A stretch of DNA of 64,000 bases from Scilla litardierei (lineage: Eukaryota; Streptophyta; Magnoliopsida; Asparagales; Asparagaceae), in NCBI GenBank assembly GCA_030789695.1, contig CM061138.1, positions 182,567,051-182,631,050 of the forward strand, given 5' to 3'. Below are positions 22,528-35,084 of this stretch, piece by piece (the first letter of the stretch is position 1; every line of letters starts with the position of its first letter). A program made the position numbers and the translations under genes. Under the pieces are notes generated by a model. The model saw only the letters and a program-made list of their open reading frames with translations, made no database searches and was not told where the DNA came from.

Positions 22528-23401
22528 ATGGATTCGGGTCTTAGATATATGGTAGAGAAGAACGTGCTCGATGGAACAAACTACAAAGACTGGCTTAGGA
22601 ACATTAAGTTGGTCCTTTCCCTAGCAGGGATCGGATACGTACTGTTCGAGGACGCTCCGGAGAAGCCCGATGAAGATTCGACCTTCGAGGAAAAGGAAGC
22701 CTATAAGCTATACCAGAGGGATGCAGAGAAGGCCAGGTGCCTTACTCTGGCTTCGATGAGTAACGAACTGCAGAGGAAGCATGAACATATGGATGTTCAA
22801 AGTATGCTTCTGAATGCACAAGAGTTATACGGCAAGCGGTCTAGAGCTGCCAAGTTCGAAGCCACTAGCAACCTCTGGGGCACAAAGATGGAGGCAGGGC
22901 CCGTACAGGTCATGTTATCAAGATGATCGGGTACGTAGAGGACGCAGCCCAGTTAGGATTTGTCCTGGACAATGAGATGTCCGTGGACATTATCCTTAAG
23001 TCTTTAACTCCGGAATTTAAGCCTTTCATCACTGACTTTATAATGAACAGTCTTGAAACGGATCTTCCTGGTCTCCTCAATATGCTCAAGCAGTTTGAGG
23101 AGATTGAGAAGAAGCCGACTGCATTGGTTGTTGGCTCTGCTTCTTCCGACCAGCCGAAAGGCAAGGGTAAGAAGAGGCAGGTCCCAAAACATGTGAAGGC
23201 GAAGAAAGGGAAGAAAAAGACTAAAGGGGACCAGTCAAAATCTGAGTGCTTCCATTGCCATAAGATTGGCCACTGGAAGCGGAACTGTGAGATCTATCTT
23301 GCAGAGAAGAAGAACGGGCATACTGATGCCTCTACCTCAGGTACATCAAAATTAAATTCAATAAAGCGTAATTATTTCCAATCATATAGTATGAGATACT
23401 G
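22528..23401 (+). pseudogene. gag: C1 gag, one frameshift
   Basis: The first part (22528-22926) reads as a Copia gag start (VLDGTNYKDWLRNIKLVL). A one-base shift near 22905-22915 moves the frame to 22923-23401, which carries the UBN2-type region and a lysine-rich part. A CCHC knuckle (CFHCHKIGHWKRNC) follows. It then stops after Copia-like YLAEKK sequence. No pol follows. With a single shift the Gag may have been intact recently. Confidence 0.88.
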
Positions 23402-24608
23402 AGACATCTGTGTAATGTATACAGGTGGCTGATATGAAGCGAAGATTGGAGAAGTGCGGAGGACGGTCGACAATCTGAGCAATCGTTGCTGTTGGGGCCG
23501 TTCAAAGACTTCAAGAGACATGATCAAGGTGGAGCTGATACTCAATTTAGTTGAATAAAATGTATCATTCCTCCAAGTGAAAACAGTGATTGAGTGTTCT
23601 ACACTCAAAGTTTATTTGATAAACATATTACGGTTCATCTTTATGAATCCGTTGTTTTTTAATGAATGTCTCGGAAATTGCGTTTTCTGTTGAAATTAAA
23701 ATTTGATTGAGATTGGATTAAATTTTCTGTGATTGTGGCTTTCTGAGTTGGTTGCAATAATTCTCGAATTATGATGCGAAGCTTCAGAAAATTTTGTTTT
23801 TGGAGCTGACTTAATGTTATAGTCAATCTGTAGTTAAGTATAGGTTCCAGGGACGTATAAATTGTGTGCGATCACAATTATACCCATATTAAGATTAATT
23901 CTTAATAAACTGCATTTAGTTATTAAAGAGTTAATATTAAATGTAGTTAAGGGAAAAGTACAGCGTAGGAAGTTTGATTGAGTGAGTTAAATGTCAAGAT
24001 TCTTTAAACCGATCTTGACTTGACTCATTCGTCAAACCGAACCTGACACTAGTACATTCCATCTAAAACACTTACCAAATGGTTATGTCTTTATATATAA
24101 ATCTAAATATGATTTAGATATGATATTGAAGCACTTAACCAGGTAATTCTTAAAGTCAGTGGGAGCCAGCTCGTATACTTAGTTCCGGTCTTTCGGACTA
24201 AGTAAAAGGTATTTCCAACTTATTTGAGTCATATATATAAAAAACATTGAATCAAAATCGTTTTGATTTAATCGTATATATAGAGACTTAGGGTGTCATG
24301 TATGTACTCGACATATTGACACAGGATAAGTGGAATGAGCTGAGACTGACTTATAGAAAAGTTAGACCTTACATCTAGATTGTATAAGCTAATTGTTAGC
24401 TATACAAAGAAAGGAAAAATTGATCCAAATCATTTTTCAAAGGATCAACCCTGTGTGATCAAGAGATGTATTAATTAATCCATTAAAATACATTGTAAGA
24501 TACTCGTTAGTAAATCCAATCTTAGGTTTGTCATATAAATGTCCAAGTGACTGATATGCTATAACGGTATGCGATACCGATATAAATAGCCTAAGTGTAA
24601 GTGGGAGA
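23402..24608 (+). other. C1 post-gag non-coding region
   Basis: 1.2 kb where pol would be expected. No reverse transcriptase or integrase motif in any frame. The end (AAGTGTAAGTGGGAGA) is the polypurine tract before the 3' LTR. Confidence 0.7.
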
Positions 24609-26975
24609 TGTAGGAGGATATGTGCCCATAAGGCAATTTATCCTAAGTATACGTCTTGTTCATACTGTATATGGTACCTATTATTCTAAGTATAAATCGT
24701 TCGTATTAAAATACTTATATAATATCAATAGACTTATAGTTAGGTCCTTACGTATCTAGATAAGATCTCGATTATGAGTAAGTAAGCGACTGAATAGAAA
24801 CGTAAGTCTTAAACGGTTCGTGGTCTTAGATGTGTCGAAAACTGGATATCGACACATCGGATAGACCACTGTGTCTTAGTCTTACCTTAGGGTAATGATG
24901 ATCTCATAGTCATTCGACTTTGTGAAGTCGGAGACGAGACACAGGTGCTCATTGGAGAATGAGTTCACTGAACGACCAACTTAGAGTTATTAAATGGTTA
25001 ACTTTAACTGAACTGTCTATAATAACTCTAGTGTGATGATATGTTAACTGGTCCTTATGACCTGAAGTCATTTGTACAAACCTGTGAGAGAACGGTGTAG
25101 CCTAGACCCATGATCTAGCTTCGAGGCTAGGCCTGCTGAAAGATCTTAGGTTGGGTTGCACCTGAAGCTCTCGAGGTGAGTAGATGACTAAGATGGGATT
25201 CGTCACTTCCGTTAAAGGGAAGTTAGTGTTACAGGCTCAGTACGGTCTTTGTGTTAATTCTCGGTCGGGGTACGTTGTAAGAATTACAATGTGAATACAA
25301 CAAAGACCGCCGTATACTGACCAATATTGTCTAATAGGGTTGACAGTAAACCATACCCTAGGCCAACAGGGACACAGTCTTGACGAATGGACTATAGCTA
25401 ATGGCATTCATCACTGACATAGCCAATGTAAACCCAACGATGCTTTTGTCAAAGGGTCGATCATGTTATGATGATTCTGAAACAGGGACGACAGCTACTG
25501 CTTGTGGTGATTGTCGTCTAGGGGTTTCGAGCCCCAACCTGTAGTTAGGTCAGGCAGTAGGGTTTCACACCGAGTAGCGTTCGTGTCTTATTAATAGAAA
25601 GATTAATTGAGAGAGAATCATTTGATGATATTGAATAGTTAATATTCACAAGTCTAGTTGTGAAAATTAGTCGTAATAGCAATAGGGACAATGTTGCATT
25701 TGATGCAACCAAAGATTAAACGTGTCGTAAATTGGTTACAACAAATTTAGTAGGAACAAATATATTGGAAAGGGTTACCTGGCTGACGGGATCGTTCCGG
25801 TCTAAACACAGGTTCAAACCGCGTCCAAATCGGAGCTCAAACGAGCCCAGAAACGCGAAAATAGTTCAAGGCAAGGTGGGTTAAACCCACTGGGCTAACA
25901 AGCCCATCCGCAGAGGCAAACCGGGCGCGGCCCCGCTGGCTGGAGTGGGCGCGGCCCGCTGGCTGGAGTGGCCCACTGCCCAGCGGGCGGGCGGCCGCCT
26001 CTGTTGCCTTGGTCGGGCGCGCCCGCAACTTAAGTCATTTTAGGGGGTTTTGAAACCCCAAATGACAGCTGCGAAAAGTTGATTTTTGCCCAACTTTGGA
26101 CAATTGTTTGAAGGGTCAAACGAAGTCGAAATTCGTCGTCGTCGGTTCCTACGCGTTCACCATTCGAAGCCCTTTGGATTGATAGCTTATTTGGTGTCTA
26201 AAGTTTAATGAGCGAAGAGAATTAATTCGTTGAAGTTTGCTTTTATGAAAAGCTCTCTAAACTTCAAATTAAGCTAAATTAGCTTAATTGAATTTTCTGC
26301 AATTTAGCTAAAGTCCCACATTGCTCGCAACGAAAGAAGGAGTGCCGGCTCCCTATATAAATAGGGGTGCACTCCCTTCGTTGAAAGATGCACCAAGTCC
26401 TCGATCGAATAGCTCCAGATTTTTAGAGCAAGCTCGATCGGTGACTAAACTCTTCTCTCTCTCTCTCTCTCTTCTTCCTATTTTCCGGAGTAGTCCTAGC
26501 AAGACTACAAAGGGGGTTTGGATTCGGATCCAGATGTCTAAGACGCGGGTTCTTCTCAAGTGAAACTTTCTACCGCGTGTGATCGGCTTGGAGGCGAAAG
26601 TCCGTTCGGGCGGATCGGTTCGAGGGTGCGAGGCGGCTCAGGTGGATCGAGTCAAGGCGGTTCGACTACAAGGAGCATCAGAAGACGGTGCTGTACATCT
26701 TGCCTGCTCCAGGGCCAAGATTCCGGGTATTTGGTTAAGTAATTTTAGTGTAGATTTAATTTTGTTGCTTTAGAATAGATCTTTCTTGGGGTGGTCAGAT
26801 CCACCCCAAGTTAGCAAGATCGGGCTAGGTTCTGGCTCCCTTAGAGCCTAGCTAAACAGTTTAGCTAGCTTAAAAGTTTTGTTTTTGTTTTTCCACTGCG
26901 TTTTAAGCCCCTGTGGTCCGTCCGACTTAGGACGGACACAGATATGAGCTTTGAGGGTCCGCCAAAACCCCAACA
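24609..26975 (+). repeat. C1 3' LTR
   Basis: 2367 bp, close copy of 18188-20571. Main changes are in the GC-rich cluster (25900-26030), a TAT insertion near the start and a longer CT run near 26455. Confidence 0.93.
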
Positions 26976-26980
26976 CTCGA

Positions 26981-27993
26981 CTCCTCAACACGAGCGCTCA
27001 GCCTTTCAGCATGAACTCTCGACCTTTCGGTGCTCCTCTTTTTCTGTCGCCGCTCCCTCCAGACTCGGTCCATTCCAGAATCACCACTCCGTCGGTTTCT
27101 GTTAGTCATATCTGCAGACAACAGATATAGTTACCGTGAGTGGCGAAGATAAATACATAGAGTCAAAATACATTACCCGGGCTCCACAAAAGGGTCTTCA
27201 ACGTATGATTATCCAACAGATACTGAGTTGACCTCTCTCGCCTCGGTCGACCCAGAAGAAGCTTCATTGCCTCAGCCTTGCCCGGTAACAACCTGGCTCT
27301 GACCTCCTCCGATGATAACCGAGACTCTTCAGCAAGCTCAGGATTTGGAGAACTCCAACTATTGAGCAACAAACCCAAGTCGAGAAGGACTACAAACGCA
27401 AATGTTTCCTTCCACCCAGGGTCGAACATCGGAAGGTCGTATATGAGCCTCACTCATGGGCGAGCAGCGATATGGTACCACACTCGGTGAGGGCCGGGTA
27501 TTATCCGAAAGAAGTACCTGAATAATCCAAGGGATGGTCGAACCCCACAGAGCTCACAAAGCACGACGAAACCAACTAACGGGGGACAAGCTTGGGGAGC
27601 GAGTCTACAAATAGAAAGCTTCACAGATCACAGAACCTCTACAATGAAGGGATGAAGAGGAAACCGGAGTCCTAGGTGAAAAGATCTAAGATACACTCCA
27701 ACCTCACTCTTCCGTGGAAAAAACACTCTCTCATCCGATTTAGGCACCCTAACCCTAAAAGGGTGACAGAAACAATCTCGCCAAACCTCAGCCGTCAAAT
27801 CAAGGGAAAACCTAGGGGCCATCTCTAAGATAACTCCGACCACCTTCAAGCTCAGATCCCTCCGGCAGATGGAAAGGTGTGGTTCAATTCAAACTCCTTT
27901 ACCCTTTCCAGGAACTTCCTTGAATCGAGGGGGCTGAAGGCGCGACATGCGCTCCTCGTAGGTCAGCTCCTTCATTATGACTGGGGCAAACAT
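26981..27993 (-). pseudogene. Antisense ORF of element A, N-terminal segment (plant Transposase_28-like)
   Basis: The minus strand from an ATG at 27993 reads MFAPVIMKELTYEERMS. The recognisable core is GVYLRSFHLGLRFPLHPFIV, then CELCGVRPSLGLFRYFFRI and a region ending KTLLWSP. This resembles the plant family usually labelled putative gypsy-type transposon (PF04195-like); I have not run a search. An intron at 27112-27176 (GT..AG) joins WSP to DMTNRNRRSG in frame. Stops near 27890, 27630 and elsewhere break it. Upstream of the ATG, 27994-28352 is non-coding and ends in a polypurine-like GATGGGGACC. Confidence 0.72.
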
Positions 27994-28352
27994 ACCTGAT
28001 AGATCTAACGAGACTCAAAGTTGGTCAGGGGGAATACCTTAGGAAAAGCAAGCGATCTCCGGGAAGGCAGCGCTGGAAGCAAGCTTTTGAAGCAAGGAAG
28101 AAGGCGAAACAAAAAGATCTCTTCTTCTTCCTCACCTTTCTTTTTATACGAAGAAATTCAACCAACTGACGGTCGATGAACGACGCGTGTCTGAAGCCTG
28201 CCACAAGAAGCGGCAGAGATTAATTCAAAGACCGAAGGGTTTTGGCGGCACAAATCAAATCAAATGTTTCGAGAACCGTGTGCATTTAAGAAGATTACTC
28301 ATCATTCGTTCTCAATCAGTGCAGTAACCGAGGCATAAATGATGGGGACCAT

Positions 28353-29094
28353 TGTTAGTGCACGGGTACGAATCCTGCCGGAGTATCTGCGTACTCGACC
28401 CATTTGGCACCCGCAACCTGATACCCGTTGCTCAAAGTGGGATGTTGTCGAGTCAGACGAACGGATCGTTCGACCGTTAGGCTTACACTACTATCAGGGG
28501 GAAAGTTAATTCGGCCGAGTAAATGGGCAGCCTTTATCTCGAATCCCAGAGGAGATCGTGCCCGAATCAATAAGGGACGGTTACACACAATCAAAGAGGA
28601 ACAACCTATAAATAGACATAAGGACAAAGGTAAAGGGGTTTCAATTCCAAGGTACGAGGTCTAAGACATAGAATTCTACTTTCCTCAGCTGATATTTCTT
28701 ACATTATAAAGCTAGCGACGACAGATCTGAGGTGAACCTCCATGGGTCGATCTCAGCTGCTCCTAGCTTCCTCGCTTCCTTAAGTTCCCAAACTAACTTA
28801 AGCATCAGAGGGGATTTGGGTTAGAACCCAGATCCGACCCCCTTAACGTGTCCCGGTGGTGCAGATCGACGGTCATCATCCAGCGTCGAAGGTCGTCACC
28901 GAGCTTCCTAGCCTCGAACGATCGATGCTACAGCTGCCCAAGGGTCGTTTGAGCTCCGTACCATTGTCAACTATCATCATCCGACCCAGGTTCATCCAAC
29001 CTAGGGTCCCACTTCAATGGCTGAAGAGGCTCTGACTCAGCACTAAGAGCCCACGTCAGCCTGACAACTGTCTCGCTCATTTTTGGCCTTAACA
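28353..29094 (+). repeat. 3' LTR of element A
   Basis: 742 bp, TGTTAGTGCACGG..GGCCTTAACA. TATAAATA at 28607-28614. It is homologous to 31309-32046 (shared GATATTTCTTACAT, CCGACCCCCTTAACGTGTC-type blocks), so elements A and B are one family or close sisters. Confidence 0.85.
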
Positions 29095-29548
29095 ACTACT
29101 TTACTATACGCACTAATACACATATTATCAACCACATATACATCCAGGACATCCTCATTCAAGCAACCATATCTATATTGATAATACATCCATATAGGCA
29201 TGCATCCATTCATATAGGCATACATGTAAGCAACCAATAGATATTTACCATACACACTGCATATTTACTATGAACGCTACACATGTATATATGCACATGC
29301 ACACTACACATGTTTACATGCACATATTCACTGCATATCAAACAAAACACAATATGATACTTCACATATGGCTAATACACAACTACATATACACATCTAT
29401 ACATAGACATAGAATACAACCATGTATGTATCCTAGTATATATCCAAACACACACATATATATCATCACATAAGGTCATGCAGCACAATACAACACTATC
29501 TCCATACTACTATAGATAAGACACCCACATCCATACTATGTAAGCATG

Positions 29549-29628
<80 letters not shown>

Positions 29629-30108
29629 CTAAGCACATACATACTCATGCATGGGCACACGCCCATACACGCTAATATACAAATCATACAACCATACACG
29701 TTACATACATATCAATGTATACAAATAAATCTACTACATACACAACTCATAGTTCAACCACATACTAACACACATACTGTAAAATACCAACATACAGACA
29801 CATAGTTATACCAATAACTAGAATAGTAGCATAAATAAATGTATCCACAATCTCACATACAAGTATACCACACACACATATATTTGCTAATTGGCATACG
29901 ATACTTGTATATCTATGCAAACACATAGCCCCCCCACACACAACCGACTATCCATATCTATCCACAGGGACTCTACACCCCAGCCTCTAATATCAGAGCT
30001 CTATCATAAGGCTGGACTCCTACCCACATTAATACTCAACTACCCACGGAACACTACACGCACTAGCCTTACACAGCCGCAGTGCGGTGACCTGCATGTG
30101 CCACCAAA
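29095..30108 (-). mobile_element. Internal fragment of an E2-like non-coding LTR element, minus strand
   Basis: On the minus strand the order is LTR end, primer-like motif TGGTGGCACATGCAGGTC (30106-30089), then T/G/A-rich non-coding sequence. This mirrors the start of the E2 interior. Sequence is alternating purine-pyrimidine and includes a (TA)n run. It is cut at 29094 by the LTR of element A. Confidence 0.65.
29550..29627. repeat. (TA)39 microsatellite
   Basis: 78 uninterrupted bases of TA. Confidence 0.98.
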
Positions 30109-31308
30109 TGTAACACCACGCTCCCCAGAATACCCGGGAAGTACGAATCTGTCATAGGATCTCCTAGAACAGCGAGTGTTACGAAGGGAGAAATGAAAAA
30201 TACAAAAGAGACCGGCAGGCCACTGTGCAGTACTGGGGGTAGTACCTGTAATGTTCCACAAACACAAACATAACCAACACATAGAACAACAAAACTAGCC
30301 AAGAGAAAACACTGAAACTTAGAAACACTGATCTCTATATGATCCAACATCCCATTACACATCTGATCCTTTATCCAACAACAGCTCACACTGACCCCAT
30401 ACAAACCCCAAAGGTACAAGCCACTCTCCTCACCCCTCACCACCCTATCCTACAACTCCACAAGCCCATCTCTTTACCAACTCCATTTGCTTTCAACTCC
30501 ATCAGTAAATTACTCTTAGTTGCAGTCAGATCTGGATGAAGTGAAAACGTGAAAATTGTGTATCTTGAAGAGTAGATATCCAAAATATCCTAAAACACCT
30601 AATTATGATAAGTACAGTAGCATATATTTCTGAGTTAGTGAAGGGTGTCCAAACCGGCAGAATTCTGCTATGTTGCAGAGATTGCCAACTTAACCCGAAT
30701 TTCCGTCCTAGACATAATTAGCATCATATATGACTTTGGGCTAGAATTCCATGAACTTCATGAATATAAATTTTTCAGAATTTATTACAGGCTAAACAGA
30801 GACTGAATCACGTAGCAACAAAGGGCGGATTCTGCACGGATTCCGAAAACAGAACACCAACAACTTTGGATTAAACGCCTAAAACAAAACATTTTATGAG
30901 CATATGAGCATCATCATTATCATCTAAGGTAATCATATAAAAGCTTTACAATATAAGGTTAGCACCTTTATCATCCTAGCACAATAAGGAATATAAACGA
31001 AGCAGGTAGAGATGAAAAGCTAATAGCTTGGTTTATAACATAAACCCCCTTTAGCAAGAAAGCTAATAACTCTTCCTCCTTTGTCTTTTTCTTCTCTTTT
31101 CTTTTCTTTTTCTTTTTATTTAATTACATTTTCTTTCATGGAAGCAACCATGTGGAAAAGTCCACCTCCCTTGCACACTCACCCCTTCTCAACATATACA
31201 CTATCTTATATTATTAAAAAGCCACTTCTCTTCTCACTCCCCTTCTATATACACCCATGCATTAATCACAACAATGACATACATAGATAATAAATACAAA
31301 TACTTAAT
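30109..31308 (-). mobile_element. Partial LTR of the minus-strand E2-like element
   Basis: On the minus strand this ends in CGTAACACTCG..TTCGTACTTCC..GGAGAGCGTGGTGTTACA-like sequence, matching in order the end of the E2 LTR (CGTAACACTCG, TTCGTACTTCC, GGAGAGCGGG). The LTR start is missing, presumably cut by the insertion of element B at 31309. No ORF is credible. Confidence 0.6.
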
Positions 31309-32046
31309 GTTGAGTCATTGGGCCGACACTCGAGCTGACTCGACCGAGGGATGACTAAGGCCCACGGGGCCCACAAGGGAAGCCCGATATCGTCTCAGTC
31401 AAAGCCCATTGGCTAGTCGACCGTTGCATTCCCCTCACTCGAACGTGGGATTAAAGACGGGCTCGTAATTCCTGGGAACGTGTACAACATCTACTTCTAT
31501 TAAAGGGGGAAGATCGTGGCCCCATAATGTGTGGCCGTTATCTCCCCAACGTCACTGAATGGACCCATGATGCTTATAAATAGAGAAAGGGTTTCCAATT
31601 CTCAAGGTCCGAGATCTAAGACATATGACTCTACTTTTTCTGCTGATATTTCTTACATCATCGAGCTTGCGACGTCAGACCAGAGACGAGCCTTCGAGGA
31701 TCAATCTCAGCTACTCCAAGCTCCCTCTCATCCTTAAGTTCACATACTAACTTAAGCATCGAAGGGGATTGGGTCGAAACCCAGATCCGACCCCTTAACG
31801 TGTCTCTCTGGTGTAGTTCGACGAGTCGCCATCCAACGTCGAAGGTCGTCACCGAGCTTCCCAGCCTCAGACAATCGACGCATCAGCTGTCCAAAGGTCA
31901 ATCGAGCACCGCATCATCATCTACATCCATCACTCGAACTGGGTTCTTCCAACCTAGGGTCCCACTTCACCTGATGATGAGGCTCCGACTCAGCACGAAG
32001 AGCCCACGTCACCCTGACAACTGTCTCGGTCATTTTGGCCTTAACA
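31309..32046 (+). repeat. 5' LTR of element B
   Basis: 738 bp, TGTTGAGTCATTGG..GGCCTTAACA; TATAAATA at 31575-31582. It is followed by TTTGGCACAGTCTGTGG, a changed form of the TGGCGCC-type primer region I associate with Tat elements. Confidence 0.85.
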
Positions 32047-32068
32047 GTTTGGCACAGTCTGTGGAAAA

Positions 32069-32225
32069 ATGTTAATCAGCTCGACATCCCAAAGCAATCG
32101 AAAAGCTTTACCAGCTGGACCTAGCAACGTTGGACCGATCAAAGGTCTGAAGGAGAAGTAGAAAGCGAACAGCGTCCTGGTGGAGGATGCCACGGACTCC
32201 ACATCTTCATCACAACGACCAGCAG
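32069..32225 (+). pseudogene. gag: gag of element B, first part
   Basis: ATG at 32069 and 52 codons in frame up to the E2 insertion, with TAG at 32159-32161. After E2 and one copy of its AGCAG target duplication are removed, the frame runs on at 51316 (GATKEPEVTWKEFTTF). Confidence 0.75.
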
Positions 32226-35084
32226 TGTAATACCCCATATCCCTAAATACGTATATATGTACGTATTTTTGGGAGTAAATACGTACGTATATTTTTCGGG
32301 AATATGATTGTATTTTTCCTTTAATTATTTGGTGTAGGAATTATTTTTAAATGGTTTTAAACTCATTAATTGAATTTAGTAAATGAGAGTATTTGGAGGA
32401 ATACTTGTATTTGGAGTGTATGTAGTATTTCTTCATGTATTTCTATTTTCTTAAAAATTCAAAATCCAATTTTTCTTTACCATGACAACACAACACATTA
32501 GGTGGCATCTTATGAGCTAATAAGAGTACACATGGCTTAATTTTGACTAAGATTTGTGGAGGAGAGGATTTTAGGGAAATACAATTTTCAAGGCATGAAA
32601 CAAAAACCAAAATCTCTCTCTCTCCATCTGATTTTCAGCTATGGCTGAAAATTCTCCCCCTTTCATCCCCATTTCTTCACCATCCCACCACCTCCCTCCT
32701 CCTAAATCACCACCCACTCCTCCACCAAGAAATCATGGCTTTTCTTTATCATTCTAACACCTAAATTCCTCAAAATCCATCTTTTGGAGGCCAAAGTTGG
32801 AGAAGGAGACTATGAGCCCAAGATTCATCAAGGATTAAGAAGGGCAAGAGAAAATTTTGGAGGACTTGTTATGGTATAAATTCTTATCACCTTAGTAGGG
32901 TTTAGTTTTAGAATTAAGGGTTTAATTAATTAGCAAGTTCTTTAGATTTTGTGTAGAAATTAAGTTTTGAACTTCATGCTGAAATTTACACAGAATTGAT
33001 TGATACTTTGGTAGCTTACTGCACTTAATTGGCTAAATAGAAATACATGAAAAACATATATGGTGCTCAATTGTATTCCTTAACAACTTTCATTTTTACA
33101 AGTTTTGCAAATTTGAACTGAAAAATAGAGTAAAAATTCAGTTTCTAAAACTGGTCTGTTTTTAGACAGTTTTGACACCTTTCAGTAAAACGAGTAGAAC
33201 TCCATGCAAACTTTATAAAATATTATGATCTTGATGCCGTTGGAAAGCTGACTTTAAGATCTTCAACCCATAAATTTTTTAGATTTTAATTCTGTCTGTA
33301 ACTTGTAGCAAAATGGACTTGAACTGAACTCAGTTTCTGGTTCCAGAATTCTAAAATTATACCTGTCAGGTGAAAATCCACCATAAATCACATATGTCAA
33401 CTGAGTTTATGAAAGTTGGTCAGTAAATGGAAAACACCCATATCTACAATTTTCGTGAAGGGACCAGAGACCAATTCTGATTGTAGATAGGCTAAAAGTG
33501 ATGTTCTTTCTGCTGTTACAGTTTTGACAGATTCATATATTAATTTTGCTTAGTACTTATCATGGTGTAGTTTTGTTTCAAGTTAAGTTTGTTTGTGCTA
33601 ATCATGTTCTCAATGACATGCTCTTGATACATGTAATTATGCAGATGGTTCATGAAATATTCGTTATGTTAATAATGTTTAAGTTCAATTTGTTTATGTA
33701 TTTGCGCTCACATTAGTATGTTCATAACGATGAGTTTGTGACGATATTCCATGCAATTCTTTAATTTAGATGATGATGATGATGATGATATTTGTTAAAA
33801 GTTGGTTAAAAGAGGTAGTCGAGACCGCTAGATGATTTGTTGACAAACGAAGAAATACTTTAAAAACTGAGAGTGAGGATAAGAGTTTGACATCGGGAGC
33901 TCAGTCCATTCTAAAATGGGTGAGACTCCGGATCTGGGTTTGGGGGAAACACGGGTAAACTTTAAGAGTTAAGGAGCGGACGTATGAATTATGATTTCTC
34001 GCCCGATGTGTTGCCCCCAGAAGGGGAGTTGGAGAGGGCTAGAGAGGCCGCTGGTGTGCTCGTGTCGCACCATGACGGTAAATGATGGTTTGCTCCGTTT
34101 GTCCGACAGAAAAACCGAGATGATTCTTGCTCTAGTACCTTGCCCCGTTCGGATACGGAGTTACAAGTGGCCCCTCCAGTGCTCGTGTCGCTGGTTGAGG
34201 TACCATTTTTCACCCACCTTGGGTGAAGTCCGATTCCTTAGTGTCCTGCGGTTTACTCGAGTTTCCAAATATGTGAATCAACAACTTAAAGTAATTGTCT
34301 TTAATTTATAAATGTTGTTATCTCATGTCTCCTTACTTTTGTTTACTTTAATGCTGCTATCCCATGGTAACATGTTCTTATGCTTCTTTTCAATATCTAC
34401 ATTTCATAATATGGTTTCATATGCATGTTTTACAAGTTCTTATAACTAAGTTCGCATGTTGGAATGTAATCACTTTTATGCAACATGAACCTTACTAGTT
34501 AGACTACCCTCCCCTAGATAGGCAGACCAGTTCTAAACTGAGCTCTACTAGAGTGTTAGGGGTTTCTACTGGGTCACGTGTTGACGTGTCCCCGTTGACT
34601 TTTCAGGTTGTGTGAAGTTGAGGATGGTGATAGAAGCTGGAGCTTTGGAATTTGGTGAACAGTTGTAGTTTTGGGTGGCGAGGGGTACGTTGAGAGACTT
34701 GTACTTTTAGTGTTTCTTTTACGGGTAGACCTTCGTACTTAGGGTTGAGAGAAGGATTATATTGTTGTTGTATAAGTTGAGCCAGGACTCGGAGTTGTAT
34801 AAGAATATACTCGTCACAATGTAGCTTCCCTCTTTTGTACCCTCTTTTGAACAGACGGTGTTGTAAAGATGTATAATTGTATTAATGAAACGAAATATTG
34901 TACTTTACTTATTTCTTAGTATTGTATGTGTGATGAAGCTTTATTTGTACTTCCCAACACGTGCGTAGTGACCTGCAGCGTTCTTTTGCTCTCTTTATCT
35001 CTCTTTCTCCGTAACACTCGTTGATCTAGGAATACTTGGGACGAATTCGTACTTCCTAGGTATCCTGGAGAGCGGGTCGTTTCA
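32226..35084 (+). repeat. E2 5' LTR
   Basis: 2859 bp. It holds a (GAT)n run near 33768-33789, a degenerate leader hairpin C (33835-33856), a pair of hairpins with one loop (34052-34072 and 34176-34194) and TTCACCCA-CCT-TGGGTGAA at 34209-34227. No clear TATA box and no credible ORF. Confidence 0.92.
34052..34194 (+). promoter_or_regulatory. Pair of hairpins with identical 11-nt loop in E2 LTR
   Basis: TGGTG / CACCA (34052-34072) and CCAG / CTGG (34176-34194) both enclose the loop TGCTCGTGTCG. The loop is kept while the stem differs. The 3' LTR copy follows 50184. Confidence 0.65.

Larger units (their letters stand above)
18188..26975 (+). mobile_element. C1: gag-only Copia (Ty1) LTR retrotransposon
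   Basis: LTRs at 18188-20571 and 24609-26975 start TGTAGGAGGATATGTGCCC and end CCCCAACA or CCCAACA. Flanks 18183-18187 and 26976-26980 are both CTCGA. The iMet primer site follows the 5' LTR. The internal region holds a gag but no protease, integrase, RT or RNase H, so the element is non-autonomous. It sits in the antisense ORF of element A. Confidence 0.93.
1..29094 (+). mobile_element. Host element A: Tat-like Ty3/gypsy LTR retrotransposon, 3' part, heavily nested
   Basis: The visible order is integrase end (1-578), tandem hairpin repeats (about 690-905 and 7077-7300), an antisense ORF (7517-27993 minus, in three pieces), a polypurine-like stretch and a 3' LTR (28353-29094). This order (repeats plus antisense ORF between pol and 3' LTR) is known for the Tat group of plant gypsy elements. 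The 5' LTR, gag and most of pol lie before the window. The element is cut by three later insertions at 906-7076, 7927-17367 and 18188-26975; removing each insertion and one copy of its target duplication restores continuity. It is the oldest layer of the left half. Confidence 0.85.

Noticed and set aside
30069..30443. 124-codon minus-strand ORF with hydrophobic stretches
   Set aside because: It spans the boundary between LTR and interior of a non-coding element and has no homologue in E2.
29095..31308. Host gene between the two Tat-like elements
   Set aside because: Minus-strand comparison with the E2 LTR end and primer motif explains the region as an LTR element fragment; no coding exon is recognisable.
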